A DNA stretch of 64,000 bases from Sinomonas susongensis (lineage in GTDB: Bacteria > Actinomycetota > Actinomycetes > Actinomycetales > Micrococcaceae): positions 76,249-140,248 of the forward strand of contig NZ_SSNH01000009.1 in the NCBI RefSeq assembly GCF_005877005.1, given 5' to 3'. Positions 8,218-15,840 of the stretch are shown piece by piece. Each line of letters begins with the position of its first letter. Position 1 is the stretch's first letter. The position numbers and the translations under genes are program-made. A model generated the notes under the pieces. That model was not told the origin of the DNA and searched no databases. It saw only the letters and a program-made list of their open reading frames with translations.

Positions 8218-8778
8218 GTGGACACGACACCTCCGCGCCTGGACGCTGCGACCCTCGCCCTGCACATAGAACGGAACCCGGAGCTCATCGGCGTCGGCAT
8301 GGCCGCACCGGTGGTCGTGCGCATCGTCCCGCACCCGGAACCCGACCGCTTCGCCGTCGTCCTCGCCGAGCCCGACGGCGGCGCCCGGCACGTCGTCGAA
8401 GTCCAGCTCGGCGAGGCGGACGAGGACCAGATGCTGCGCGCGCTCTCACACTGGGCCGTCGAGCGCCAGGCGCTCCCCGACGTCGAACACCACGCCGCGA
8501 TCGTTGCGGAGACTGTTCCCCCTCAGGTGGCGCGCGCCGTGGCCCTCGCCCGCCGCATAGCCCCCATCGAGGCGCTCGAACTCGAGGTCGGGCAGGGGCA
8601 CGGGGACCTGGCGCTGCATGCCGGGCCGGTCGAACCGCCCCCCAGCGCCGATCCGGAGGCCGAGCTCGCGAGCGCCCTGCGCCTGCGCCGTTTCCTCGAA
8701 TCGCTCGACCCCTCGGACCCGCTTGCGGCACGGGTCATGGGGCCGCGTCCGACGACCCTCGACCGAGGCGAGGGCTGA
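8218..8778 (+). CDS. Hypothetical protein, probably leaderless
   Basis: A 186-aa acidic protein without a recognised domain. The N-half has alternating strands (VVVRIVPHPEPDRFAVVLAEP, then a VVEVQLGEA strand) and the rest is mostly helical, ending in a Pro-rich segment. The GTG start at 8218 has no ribosome binding site but sits six bases after a TAGGAT box. No membrane segment or signal peptide. It follows the GvpA-like gene on the same strand, but with its own probable promoter. Confidence 0.6.
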   Translation: MDTTPPRLDAATLALHIERNPELIGVGMAAPVVVRIVPHPEPDRFAVVLAEPDGGARHVVEVQLGEADEDQMLRALSHWAVERQALPDVEHHAAIVAETVPPQVARAVALARRIAPIEALELEVGQGHGDLALHAGPVEPPPSADPEAELASALRLRRFLESLDPSDPLAARVMGPRPTTLDRGEG

Positions 8779-8888
8779 TTCGGGCCCGCTCCCCTTCCCG
8801 CCCGCTTCTTCCAGCCGTGGCCCGGTTGGCCGGCCGGCGGGCGGGTAACGCTGGGGGACGTGAAGGTCAGCGCCGTAAGGAGAGCATC

Positions 8889-9125
8889 ATGATCGAGCGA
8901 GGCAGCAACAAGCACGGACCGCAGCTGGACGACGAGATGAAGCACGAGGACCAGGGCACGATCCGCAGCGGGCGTCCCGGCCACGTCGAGGACTTCCGGC
9001 AGACCGAGCCCTTCCCCGACGATACCGACAGCCCGGAGACGCAGGCAGCGATGGGGCATGGACTCGGCGTGCCCGAGGGCGAGGAAGGCGGAGAAGGCGA
9101 AGATCTCGGCGGCGAACCCGAATGA
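8889..9125 (+). CDS. Small acidic hypothetical protein
   Basis: A 78-aa, very acidic, Gly/Glu/Asp-rich and probably disordered protein. Start ATG 8889 is preceded by TAAGGAG. The opening MIERGSNKHGPQLDDEMKHE resembles the first residues of a group of small actinobacterial proteins that I cannot name with certainty. Function unknown. Confidence 0.65.
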   Translation: MIERGSNKHGPQLDDEMKHEDQGTIRSGRPGHVEDFRQTEPFPDDTDSPETQAAMGHGLGVPEGEEGGEGEDLGGEPE

Positions 9126-9160
9126 TGTGACTGCTCCTCCGGCATGGGTAAGGAGCCGTC

Positions 9161-9526
9161 ATGGAGGTCCTGCCAGCGGAGCACATCTACGCGGAGATCC
9201 TTGCGCGGCTCACCGCCGCCAGACGCAGCGGTTCGCTGCGGGAGTCGGTTGAGGCGGAAGTCTGGGAGCCGGCGGCCGAGAGCCATCGGCCCTCGACTCC
9301 CCGGGTCGGCGATCCGTGCGAGGGCTGCGGCGAGCCATGGCCGTGTCCGGTGGTGCGGGACCTGCTCAAGTCGGGCGTCGTGGCCCCGCTCGAGGAGATC
9401 GCCTCAGCCCTGCCGCCTCCCCTAAGTGCGGCCGCAGCGGGACCCGCGGACCACCACGTGCTCCGCCGCCGTTGGGTGCCGCGGCACCGCCGCCGGCAGC
9501 CGCGCCGCTTCCCGCCGGCCTCGTGA
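9161..9526 (+). CDS. Hypothetical protein with a Cys cluster
   Basis: A 121-aa protein. AAGGAG at 9150-9155 supports ATG 9161. A central CEGCGEPWPCP motif (three Cys near residues 53-62) could bind a metal. The last 30 residues are strongly basic (RRRWVPRHRRRQPRR), which may be genuine or may mean the true end is affected by local GC bias. No family recognised. Confidence 0.5.
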   Translation: MEVLPAEHIYAEILARLTAARRSGSLRESVEAEVWEPAAESHRPSTPRVGDPCEGCGEPWPCPVVRDLLKSGVVAPLEEIASALPPPLSAAAAGPADHHVLRRRWVPRHRRRQPRRFPPAS

Positions 9527-9628
9527 CGCCACCCCGGGGCCACAGCCAGTTGAAAGGTGCCCCAAAGCCCGCGGACACCTGCCCCGAGGACAGTGGAACG
9601 TACACCCACTGGACCCGAGGAGGCAGGA

Positions 9629-9922
9629 ATGATCATCTACCGGCCCATTGCCCGGCTGGAGGTCGACGACGGCGGGCTGAGGTCTGCCTTGAAGGCCATG
9701 GCGTGGACGGCGCTGCTGGGCGCACCCCCTTGCGGTGATTCGCCTGACGGCGACTCACCCGAAGAAGACTCACCCGATGAGGCGAGGACGGTCAGAGGGG
9801 CGCAGGAACTGCAGCCTTGCGAACGGCGGCGAGCCGCTCGTCGTTCGTCAGAGCATGCGAGAACGGCGTCGCCCGTCGCAGCCGAGCACCCCGCTCACCC
9901 GGCGCGAGCATCGCATCGATAA
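9629..9922 (+). CDS. Doubtful small protein with DSP repeats, overlapping the HTH gene antisense
   Basis: A 97-aa frame from ATG 9629, with a very good GAGGAGG upstream. The first 50 residues look plausible and include GDSPDGDSPEEDSPDEA, produced by a 15-bp DNA repeat at 9752-9777. The last 43 residues lie antisense to the end of the HTH gene (9792-10511) and look like shadow sequence. Either this is a real small gene whose end overlaps its convergent neighbour, or a shortened remnant. No function assigned. Confidence 0.35.
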   Translation: MIIYRPIARLEVDDGGLRSALKAMAWTALLGAPPCGDSPDGDSPEEDSPDEARTVRGAQELQPCERRRAARRSSEHARTASPVAAEHPAHPARASHR

Positions 9923-10511
9923 GCGACTCAGCGTCCCCGTCGAGCAGCCGCGCCCACTCCGCATGCACGTCCTCGTGCATGTCCTCGGTGCAGACGCTCG
10001 CCGTGGATAGGGTCCCTGTGCTGACGGCTCCCGAGGGGACGGCTCCCGGGCTGACGGCCCCCGAGGGGACGGCTCCCGCAGATACCGTCCCTGCGGCCAC
10101 TCCCTCCAAGGCCATCTCCCCCGGGGACCCGTCAGCCATCTGGCTGGCCATCCCTCCTGTGCCGGCCAGCGGTGCCGCCGCAAGGTTCGCCCGGGCGGCG
10201 GCGAGGACCGGCCCCGCGTCATCGCGCAGCTTGTCCACGACCGCGCGGTGAAGCTCCCACGCGACGCGCTCGTCATGGCTCTCGAGGACGGGGCGCCTGC
10301 CCCGTGCCTGCTCTATGTCGTCCTGGACGGTCAACACGCTGCATCCGAGGATGTGGGCGATATCGCCGAGCGGGACGCCCGCCGCGTAGAGGCCGAAAAT
10401 CGACTCGCAGCGGTCCCCCTCGGGGATCGATGTGCCCTCGCCCGCAAGCAAGGGATCCTCGGACGAGGTGACAGCCTGCTCGAGCAGGGAAGCGATGAAG
10501 GGTCGCAGCAT
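9792..10511 (-). CDS. HTH-containing protein with decapeptide repeats, function unknown
   Basis: A 239-aa protein. Residues about 35-70 (CESIFGLYAAGVPLGDIAHILGCSVLTVQDDIEQAR) look like a sigma-region-4/LuxR-type helix-turn-helix. A helical stretch ERVAWELHRAVVDKLRDDAG follows, then a Ser/Gly/Ala/Val repeat (GAVPSGAVS, about three and a half copies) from a 30-bp tandem DNA repeat, and a C-terminal helical part (EWARLLDGDAESLIDAMLAPGERG). The start at ATG 10511 has no clear ribosome binding site and is uncertain. It is downstream of, and separated by a strong terminator from, the S53 peptidase gene. It may be a DNA-binding regulator; no known family matched. Confidence 0.55.
   Translation of the reverse strand: MLRPFIASLLEQAVTSSEDPLLAGEGTSIPEGDRCESIFGLYAAGVPLGDIAHILGCSVLTVQDDIEQARGRRPVLESHDERVAWELHRAVVDKLRDDAGPVLAAARANLAAAPLAGTGGMASQMADGSPGEMALEGVAAGTVSAGAVPSGAVSPGAVPSGAVSTGTLSTASVCTEDMHEDVHAEWARLLDGDAESLIDAMLAPGERGARLRRATPFSHALTNDERLAAVRKAAVPAPL
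10021..10080. repeat. 30-bp tandem repeat in the HTH gene
   Basis: Two adjacent 30-bp units starting CTGACGGC, differing at three positions, each made of two related 15-bp halves. Translated on the minus strand they give the GAVPSGAVS(P/T) decapeptide repeat. Confidence 0.85.
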
Positions 10512-10570
10512 GCCGGATGGGTACCCAGCTTCTGCGAAACCACGCCGAACGGCCCGCAGCTGAAACTGCC

Positions 10571-10623
10571 GCTCGAGAAGACGGCTGCTCCTGCCTGAAG
10601 CTGCTCGAGAAGACAGCTGCTCC
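10571..10623. repeat. 21-bp direct repeat with 32-bp period
   Basis: GCTCGAGAAGACGGCTGCTCC at 10571-10591 recurs at 10603-10623 with one change. The second copy's end forms one arm of the S53 terminator hairpin. It lies between the HTH gene start and the S53 gene end. Confidence 0.85.
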
Positions 10624-10663
10624 GCACCTTCCGCCGAGGGGTCGGAGGAAGGTGCGGAGCAGC
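10616..10663 (-). terminator. Strong hairpin after the S53 peptidase gene
   Basis: Perfect 17-bp inverted repeat (10616-10632 with 10647-10663) and a 14-base loop, beginning 23 bases past the stop at 10687. There is no long T run, which is common for high-GC terminators. Confidence 0.8.
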
Positions 10664-10686
10664 CGATTCGGAGGTGCGCCGGGTGC

Positions 10687-11934
10687 CTAGAAGGCCCCGA
10701 TGCCGTTAGGTGTCCCGAGACCCGTCGGGCCGTCCCAGCCGGTGCGGGCGGCGCACCACTGAGGCGTCGTGCACGTGCCGTTGCTGCCCGAGGTGACGTC
10801 GAAGAGCGACGCCGCGTGGGCATAGGGGATGCTGTTCGCGTAGGTCCCGCTCGCCTTCGACCCGGTGTTGCCGGACAGCGCGTACACGGAGGCGATGATG
10901 GGCGCAGCCTCGCTCGTGCCACCGAACTGGCCCCACGACGAAGCCGTGCTCGAAGTCGGGTAGAGGACCGCGAGGCCGCCGTTGTTCGGATCCGCGACCG
11001 CTGCGACGTCATTCATGGCGCGCTTTGCGCAGCCCGTTCCGACGTTCGCCGCAGCCGGGAGCGCTGCGTTGTACGACGAGCAGCCCGACCCAGTGCCGCT
11101 CCACACCGTCTCCGACCAGCCGCGCGCTGTCGAGGACTTGACGAGGGACGTACCCCCGACAGCCGTCACGTAGCTCGACGTCGCGGGGTACGCCGCGCCC
11201 TGATAGCCGTTGTCTCCCGCGCTCGCCGTGACCGCGATGCCGGGGAAGCTGTAGTACTTCCCGTACGTCGCATCCGAGGCGTCGGAGCCCCCGTAGCTGT
11301 TGGAGATGGCGACGACGCCGGGCTGCTTCGCGGCGGTCTGCTCGGCCGTGCCGAGGTCGGCGAACGAGGTCGAGGACGCCTGGACCACGACGATCTTGCA
11401 GTCCGGGCAGGACGCGGAGACCGCGTCCACGTCGAGGGCCTGTTCCTGGGCCCAGCCGACGTTGAACGCCGGCGCGGCCGTCCCGCCCGACTCGTTGAGG
11501 ACGCGCAGGCAGCCGGTGCTCGCCGTGCATGCCGGGAGGCCGAACTGCTTGCGGTAGTTCGCGAGGTCGCTCGCGAGGTTCGGGTAGCCGTAGGCGTCGA
11601 CGATCGCGACGGTGCGGCCGCCCGAGGCGGTGCCCGTGAGCTTGTACGCGTCCCGGAGCTGAGCCGGAGTGAGCGCGCTCGCCGGGGGCGTCGTCGTCGT
11701 CAGCGGCCGGCCCTTGGTGTCGGTCACGACGCGCGCGGTGCACGCCGCCTGGCCGGCGGCGGGAAGCGAGCACACCTTGGCCGAGTGCTCGAGAGCCTGT
11801 GCTGATGGTGCCGCCATGGCGGCGCTGGTGCCGGCGAGGAGCCCGACTGCGACAAGCAGCGCGAGGCCGACGGCGGAGAGCAGCTTCCTGATGGGTAACG
11901 CCCCCTTCGGGTCTGAGAGTCTGGGAGCTCGCAC
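10687..11934 (-). CDS. Secreted S53 (sedolisin-type) serine peptidase
   Basis: Secreted acid-type endopeptidase of about 415 aa. A signal peptide (LLSAVGLALLVAVGLLAGTSAAMAA) begins at about nt 11885. Catalytic Glu164 and Asp168 lie in WAQEQALDVDA, and Ser341 in GGTSEAAP. The Ca-binding end DVTSGSNG ... GWDGPTGLGTP is intact and the protein stops right after it. An N-terminal pro-part with VCSLPAAGQAACTARV precedes the domain. The start is unresolved: GTG 11934 is the nearest canonical in-frame start, but an ideal AAGGGGG sits 8 bases before an ATC codon at 11892 that opens IRKLLSAVG. A second S53 protein with SLH repeats is at 54058. Confidence 0.85.
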   Translation of the reverse strand: MRAPRLSDPKGALPIRKLLSAVGLALLVAVGLLAGTSAAMAAPSAQALEHSAKVCSLPAAGQAACTARVVTDTKGRPLTTTTPPASALTPAQLRDAYKLTGTASGGRTVAIVDAYGYPNLASDLANYRKQFGLPACTASTGCLRVLNESGGTAAPAFNVGWAQEQALDVDAVSASCPDCKIVVVQASSTSFADLGTAEQTAAKQPGVVAISNSYGGSDASDATYGKYYSFPGIAVTASAGDNGYQGAAYPATSSYVTAVGGTSLVKSSTARGWSETVWSGTGSGCSSYNAALPAAANVGTGCAKRAMNDVAAVADPNNGGLAVLYPTSSTASSWGQFGGTSEAAPIIASVYALSGNTGSKASGTYANSIPYAHAASLFDVTSGSNGTCTTPQWCAARTGWDGPTGLGTPNGIGAF

Positions 11935-12072
11935 TGCTGCAAGCTCGCCTACATCGACGCTAGGGGGAGGCCGCACCCGGACCGCCGCAATTGGGCAGAA
12001 GCTGCGGAAAGCCTTGCAAGGACCTCAGGCCAGCCCGCGGTCCGGACAATCTGGGACGCCGAAAGGGCACGG

Positions 12073-12104
12073 AAAAGGAGGGATTCCCTTCCGGGGACCC
12101 CTCC
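12073..12104 (-). terminator. Terminator of the cold-shock gene
   Basis: On the minus strand GGAGGG and TCCC pair with GGGA and CCCTCC around a 5-base loop, with one small internal mismatch, followed by TTTT. It begins 17 bases past the csp stop. Confidence 0.65.
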
Positions 12105-12120
12105 CTGTCCCGCTCTCTCG

Positions 12121-12324
12121 TCAGAGGGGGCGGATGCTCTGTGCCTGCGGGCCCTTCTGGCCCTGGCCGACTTCGTACTCGACCTTCTGGCCCTCTTCGA
12201 GGTTCTTGAAGCCGCGGCCTTCGATCTGCGTGTAGTGGGCGAACAGATCCGCCGAGCCGTCATCGGGGGCGATGAAGCCGTAGCCCTTCTCGCTGTTGAA
12301 CCACTTGACGGTGCCTGTAGCCAT
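12121..12324 (-). CDS. cspA: Cold-shock protein, CspA family
   Basis: A 67-aa single-domain RNA/DNA chaperone with an OB fold. RNP1 (KGYGFIAP) and RNP2 (DLFAHYTQI) are both complete and the length is exactly that of the family. It melts mRNA structure in cold or stress. ATG 12324 has AAGG eight bases upstream. Its promoter region is shared head to head with the PHP gene at 12458. A terminator follows. Confidence 0.97.
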   Translation of the reverse strand: MATGTVKWFNSEKGYGFIAPDDGSADLFAHYTQIEGRGFKNLEEGQKVEYEVGQGQKGPQAQSIRPL

Positions 12325-12457
12325 GGTGCTGCCTTTCCCGGGCAGCGCCGTGGCCGCTCATGCGGCCGGATCCCACGCCGTCCTAGACGTAAGCCTAATG
12401 TGGGGGTGCGGCAGTGCCAAACGGTCAACTCGCCCGCGTGGCGGGCAATATGGGCCT

Positions 12458-13480
12458 ATGGATGCAGTCGAGGCTCTGAATGAGATCGCCTTCTGGCTCG
12501 AGCGCGAGCTCGCCCCGAGCTTCAAGGTCAAGGCGTTCCGCAATGCTGCCGCCGCAATCTCGGGCCTGACGGACGACGACGTCGCCGCCCGCGCGCGCGA
12601 CGGGCGACTCCGACGGACGAAGGGAATCGGGAACCGGACCTTCGAGGTGATCCTCCAGGCGACCGAGGGCGGGATCCCCGACTACCTCCAGGCGCTGCGC
12701 GAGCGGGCCAAGCAGCCGTTGGCCACGGAAGGCCGCGAGCTGCACTCGCTCCTGAAGGGGGACCTGCACAGCCACAGCGACTGGTCGGACGGCGGCTCCC
12801 CCATCGAGACCATGGCACAGGCCGCGAGGATCCTCGGCCGTGACTACCTCGCTCTCACCGACCACTCGCCGAACCTCACGATCGCGAATGGCCTGAGCAG
12901 CGAGCGCCTCTCGCAGCAGCTCGACCTCGTAGACGGCTACAACGAGACGGCAGCCGACGGTTTCCGCCTGCTCACCGGGATCGAGGTGGACATCCTCGAG
13001 AACGGGACGCTCGATCAGGACCCCGGGATGCTGGACCGCCTCGACGTCGTCGTCGCGAGCGTGCACTCGAAGCTTCGCTCCGAGGCGCGGGTCATGACAC
13101 GCCGCATGCTCGGCGGTATCGAAGATCCGCATACCGACGTGCTCGGCCACTGCACCGGACGGCTCGTCACGGGCTCACGCGGAAGCCGTCCAGAGTCGGA
13201 ATTCGACGCCGAGCGCGTCTTCGCGGCCTGCGCCGAGAACGGGGTCGCTGTGGAGATCAACTCGCGCCCCGAACGGCAGGACCCGCCCGACGACCTCATT
13301 CAGCGAGCGCTCGACGCCGGATGCCTCTTCAGCATCGACAGCGACGCCCACGCCCCCGGCCAGCTCGACTTCCTGCAGTACGGGGCGGCACGGGCCGCCG
13401 CAAACGGAGTCCCCGCCGACCGGATTGTGACGACCTGGCCGCTCGAGCGACTCCTCGAGTGGACCGGGCGGCGGCGGTGA
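12458..13480 (+). CDS. PHP-domain metal-dependent phosphohydrolase with N-terminal HhH region
   Basis: A 340-aa protein. The first 95 residues (EIAFWLERELAPSFKVKAFRNAAAAI, then KGIGNRTFEVI) resemble the 8-kDa/helix-hairpin-helix part of DNA polymerase X. The rest is a PHP domain with metal ligands in DLHSHSDWSDGG, ALTDHS, GIEVDI, EINSRP and SDAHAP. In bacterial PolX these regions flank a polymerase palm, which is missing here. Likely a nuclease or histidinol-phosphatase-like phosphoesterase; the substrate is unknown. The start is chosen at ATG 12458 because the open frame upstream overlaps the csp gene. Confidence 0.88.
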   Translation: MDAVEALNEIAFWLERELAPSFKVKAFRNAAAAISGLTDDDVAARARDGRLRRTKGIGNRTFEVILQATEGGIPDYLQALRERAKQPLATEGRELHSLLKGDLHSHSDWSDGGSPIETMAQAARILGRDYLALTDHSPNLTIANGLSSERLSQQLDLVDGYNETAADGFRLLTGIEVDILENGTLDQDPGMLDRLDVVVASVHSKLRSEARVMTRRMLGGIEDPHTDVLGHCTGRLVTGSRGSRPESEFDAERVFAACAENGVAVEINSRPERQDPPDDLIQRALDAGCLFSIDSDAHAPGQLDFLQYGAARAAANGVPADRIVTTWPLERLLEWTGRRR

Positions 13481-13556
13481 GCCTCCGGTCCGGTCGGGGC
13501 AGATCCGCCTCCGGATCGTGACATTCCGACACCCCTAGACGGCCGGGACGCCCTCC

Positions 13557-13562
13557 TATAAT
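13557..13562 (+). promoter_or_regulatory. Consensus -10 box TATAAT, leaderless promoter of the PBP gene
   Basis: A perfect TATAAT ends seven bases before ATG 13570. There is no room or sequence for a ribosome binding site, so transcription probably starts at or next to the start codon. No good -35 is visible. Confidence 0.6.
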
Positions 13563-13569
13563 CCGAGCC

Positions 13570-15762
13570 ATGGGCTTTGCCTCGAGTGCCGCGAGAGGGT
13601 TGGGGAAGCTCCTCGCGTTCTTCTTGGTCAGCGCGGTCTGCGGGGTGCTCGTGGCGGCGCTCATGGCCCCGGCTGTTGCGAGCGCGTGGGCCGCGGCCGA
13701 CGGCTCGGTCCAGTTCTTCAACAGCCTGCCCAGCCAGCTCACCGTGACGCCGCCGGACCAGGTGACGAGGATCCTCGCGGCAGACGGTTCCCAGATCGCG
13801 ACCCTCTTCGACGAGAACCGGACCTCCGTACCCCTGGACCAGATCTCCCCCACTATGAGGAACGCGATCGTCGCGGTCGAGGACTACCGGTTCTACGAGC
13901 ACGGGGGGATCGACACGACAGGCATCGCCCGCGCCCTCATCGCCGACTTCCGCGGCGACCGTCAGGGCGCGTCGACGCTGACGCAGCAGTACGTGGCGAA
14001 CGTGCTCAAGGAGAACGAGATCGCCCAGGGTACGAGCGCCGACGTCGTGCTCAACGGCCAGAAGACCATCGGGGACAAGCTGCGCGAGATGAAGCTCGCG
14101 ATTTCGCTCGAGCAGCGCTACACGAAGGATCAGATCCTCCAGGGCTACCTCAACATCGTGTTCTTCAACACCAACGCCTACGGGGTCGAGGCCGCGAGCG
14201 AGTACTTCTTCTCCGTCCATGCCAAGGACCTCACCCTCCCTCAGGCGGCCCTCCTGGCCGCCCTCGTGAACGGGCCGTCGGTGTACGACCCCACCGTGCA
14301 CCCCGACAACGCGGTCACCCGGCGGAACCTCGTGCTGGATGCGATGCTCCAGCACGGCTACATCGACCAGAAGCAGCATGACGACGCGGTCGCGACGCCG
14401 CTCCAGCTCAAGGTCAGCCCGCCCAAGCAGGGCTGCCCCTACGCAACCCAGGCCCAGTACTTCTGCGACTACGTCCTGCACGAGATCCTCAACGACCCTG
14501 CGTACGGCGCGACGCAGGCCGACCGCCTGCAGAAGGTCATGCGCTCGGGCCTCACCATCACGACGACGCTCGATCCCCGCCTTCAGGGGCCCGCCCAGGC
14601 GCAGGTCGACGCGACCGCCGGTGCCAACCCGGACAAGTGGGGCACGTCGCTCGTCACGGTCCAGCCCGGCACGGGTCGGATCCTCGCGATGGCGCAGAAC
14701 AGCCGCCTGCTCCCGGGGCAGGGCCTGAACTACGTCACGAGCTACAACTTCAACGTCGACAAGGCTGACGCGCACGGCAATCCCCTCGGAGGCGCCGGCG
14801 GCATGCAGCCCGGTTCCTCGATGAAGCCCATAACGCTCACCGCGTGGCTCACCGAGGGCAAGACGACGAACACCATCGTGGACGCATCGCACCGCGTGTA
14901 CCCGCTGAACTACCCTTGGAAGGACAGCTGCGGCAAGGTGGTTGGCGCCTACGACGACGCCGAGGTCAGCCTCGGTGCGGCGCCGAACCTGCAGAACGAC
15001 GAGCCCGGCTGGTACGAACCCATGACCGTCCGGGAGGGCGTGTACCAGTCGATCAACACGGCGACGTTCGCCTCGGCCGCCGCCCTCAACGACTTCTGCG
15101 ACATCCAGCGGGCGGCCAACGCCCTCGGCATGGAGGACGGCGGGGGCAATGGCCAGATGATCGACATGTCCACGCTCGGCGACCTCCTCGGCGGCATGAA
15201 CGTCGCACCCCTCACGATGGCCAACGCGTACGCCACGTTCGCCAGCAACGGCACCTACTGTGTGCCGATCTCCATCGCGAGCGTGACCGATGCGCAGGGC
15301 AAGAAGATCGGCGGACAGGCCCAGTCGTGCCGGCCCAACTCGATCCGTCCCGACGTGGCGAAGGCCGTGACAGACGTCCTACAGGACGTGCTCACGAAGG
15401 GTTCCGGGTACAACATCAAGGACAGCGCAGGCCACACCATCACGCTCGGCGTTCCCGACGCGGCCAAGACGGGCACCAATCAGTACAACAGCGAAACGTG
15501 GCTGATCGGCTACACGCGGGGCCTCTCGACGGCGTCGTACTTCGGTGAAGCGCTCGGCAACCCGGAGGACCATCTGGGCCGCAACGTGATCGTGAACGGC
15601 AGGTTCTGGCCCGTGATCGACGGCGCATACATCGCCGGGCCGCAATGGGCGTACTACATGCAGCATGTCCTCGGCCTGTACGACCACGGCCCGTTCGATC
15701 CGGCGCCCCCAAGCCTCATCGGACCGCCGGTTCCCCCAGTGCCCCAGGGCACAGGCCCGTAA
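13570..15762 (+). CDS. Bifunctional penicillin-binding protein (GT51 transglycosylase + transpeptidase)
   Basis: Class A PBP of 730 aa that polymerises and crosslinks peptidoglycan outside the membrane. One N-terminal membrane helix spans residues about 13-38. GT51 motifs are EDYRFYEHGG (catalytic Glu104), GASTLTQQYVAN and KLREMKLAISLEQRYTKDQI. The transpeptidase has all three motifs: SSMK (Ser416-Lys419), SIN (494-496) and KTG (633-635). A short Pro-rich tail (PSLIGPPVPPVPQGTGP) ends it. The length is normal for actinobacterial PonA-type enzymes. Probably leaderless from TATAAT. Convergent with the PRC-barrel gene across a strong terminator. Confidence 0.95.
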   Translation: MGFASSAARGLGKLLAFFLVSAVCGVLVAALMAPAVASAWAAADGSVQFFNSLPSQLTVTPPDQVTRILAADGSQIATLFDENRTSVPLDQISPTMRNAIVAVEDYRFYEHGGIDTTGIARALIADFRGDRQGASTLTQQYVANVLKENEIAQGTSADVVLNGQKTIGDKLREMKLAISLEQRYTKDQILQGYLNIVFFNTNAYGVEAASEYFFSVHAKDLTLPQAALLAALVNGPSVYDPTVHPDNAVTRRNLVLDAMLQHGYIDQKQHDDAVATPLQLKVSPPKQGCPYATQAQYFCDYVLHEILNDPAYGATQADRLQKVMRSGLTITTTLDPRLQGPAQAQVDATAGANPDKWGTSLVTVQPGTGRILAMAQNSRLLPGQGLNYVTSYNFNVDKADAHGNPLGGAGGMQPGSSMKPITLTAWLTEGKTTNTIVDASHRVYPLNYPWKDSCGKVVGAYDDAEVSLGAAPNLQNDEPGWYEPMTVREGVYQSINTATFASAAALNDFCDIQRAANALGMEDGGGNGQMIDMSTLGDLLGGMNVAPLTMANAYATFASNGTYCVPISIASVTDAQGKKIGGQAQSCRPNSIRPDVAKAVTDVLQDVLTKGSGYNIKDSAGHTITLGVPDAAKTGTNQYNSETWLIGYTRGLSTASYFGEALGNPEDHLGRNVIVNGRFWPVIDGAYIAGPQWAYYMQHVLGLYDHGPFDPAPPSLIGPPVPPVPQGTGP

Positions 15763-15782
15763 GGCTGCTGAAGCTCGCGCAT

Positions 15783-15822
15783 GCGGCGGTGCCGGGCCGT
15801 CGAAGGGGCCCGACACCGCCGC
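15783..15822. terminator. Bidirectional terminator between PBP and PRC-barrel genes
   Basis: 16-bp inverted repeat (15783-15798 with 15807-15822) with one mismatch and an 8-base loop, centred between two convergent stops at 15762 and 15841. No T run. Confidence 0.75.
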
Positions 15823-15840
15823 AGCGCTGGCTGAGGAAGG

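Noticed and set aside
9187-9636. Antisense frame of 149 codons opposite the Cys-cluster gene
   Set aside because: The plus-strand gene has a good ribosome binding site; the antisense frame has none and no recognisable domain.
12446-12451. CAATAT as a leaderless -10 box for the PHP gene
   Set aside because: Does not fit the TAnnnT pattern well; left out of the feature list.
13300-14892. 530-codon antisense frame opposite the PHP and PBP genes
   Set aside because: Shadow of a GC-rich gene pair; Arg/His/Gly-rich and without motifs.
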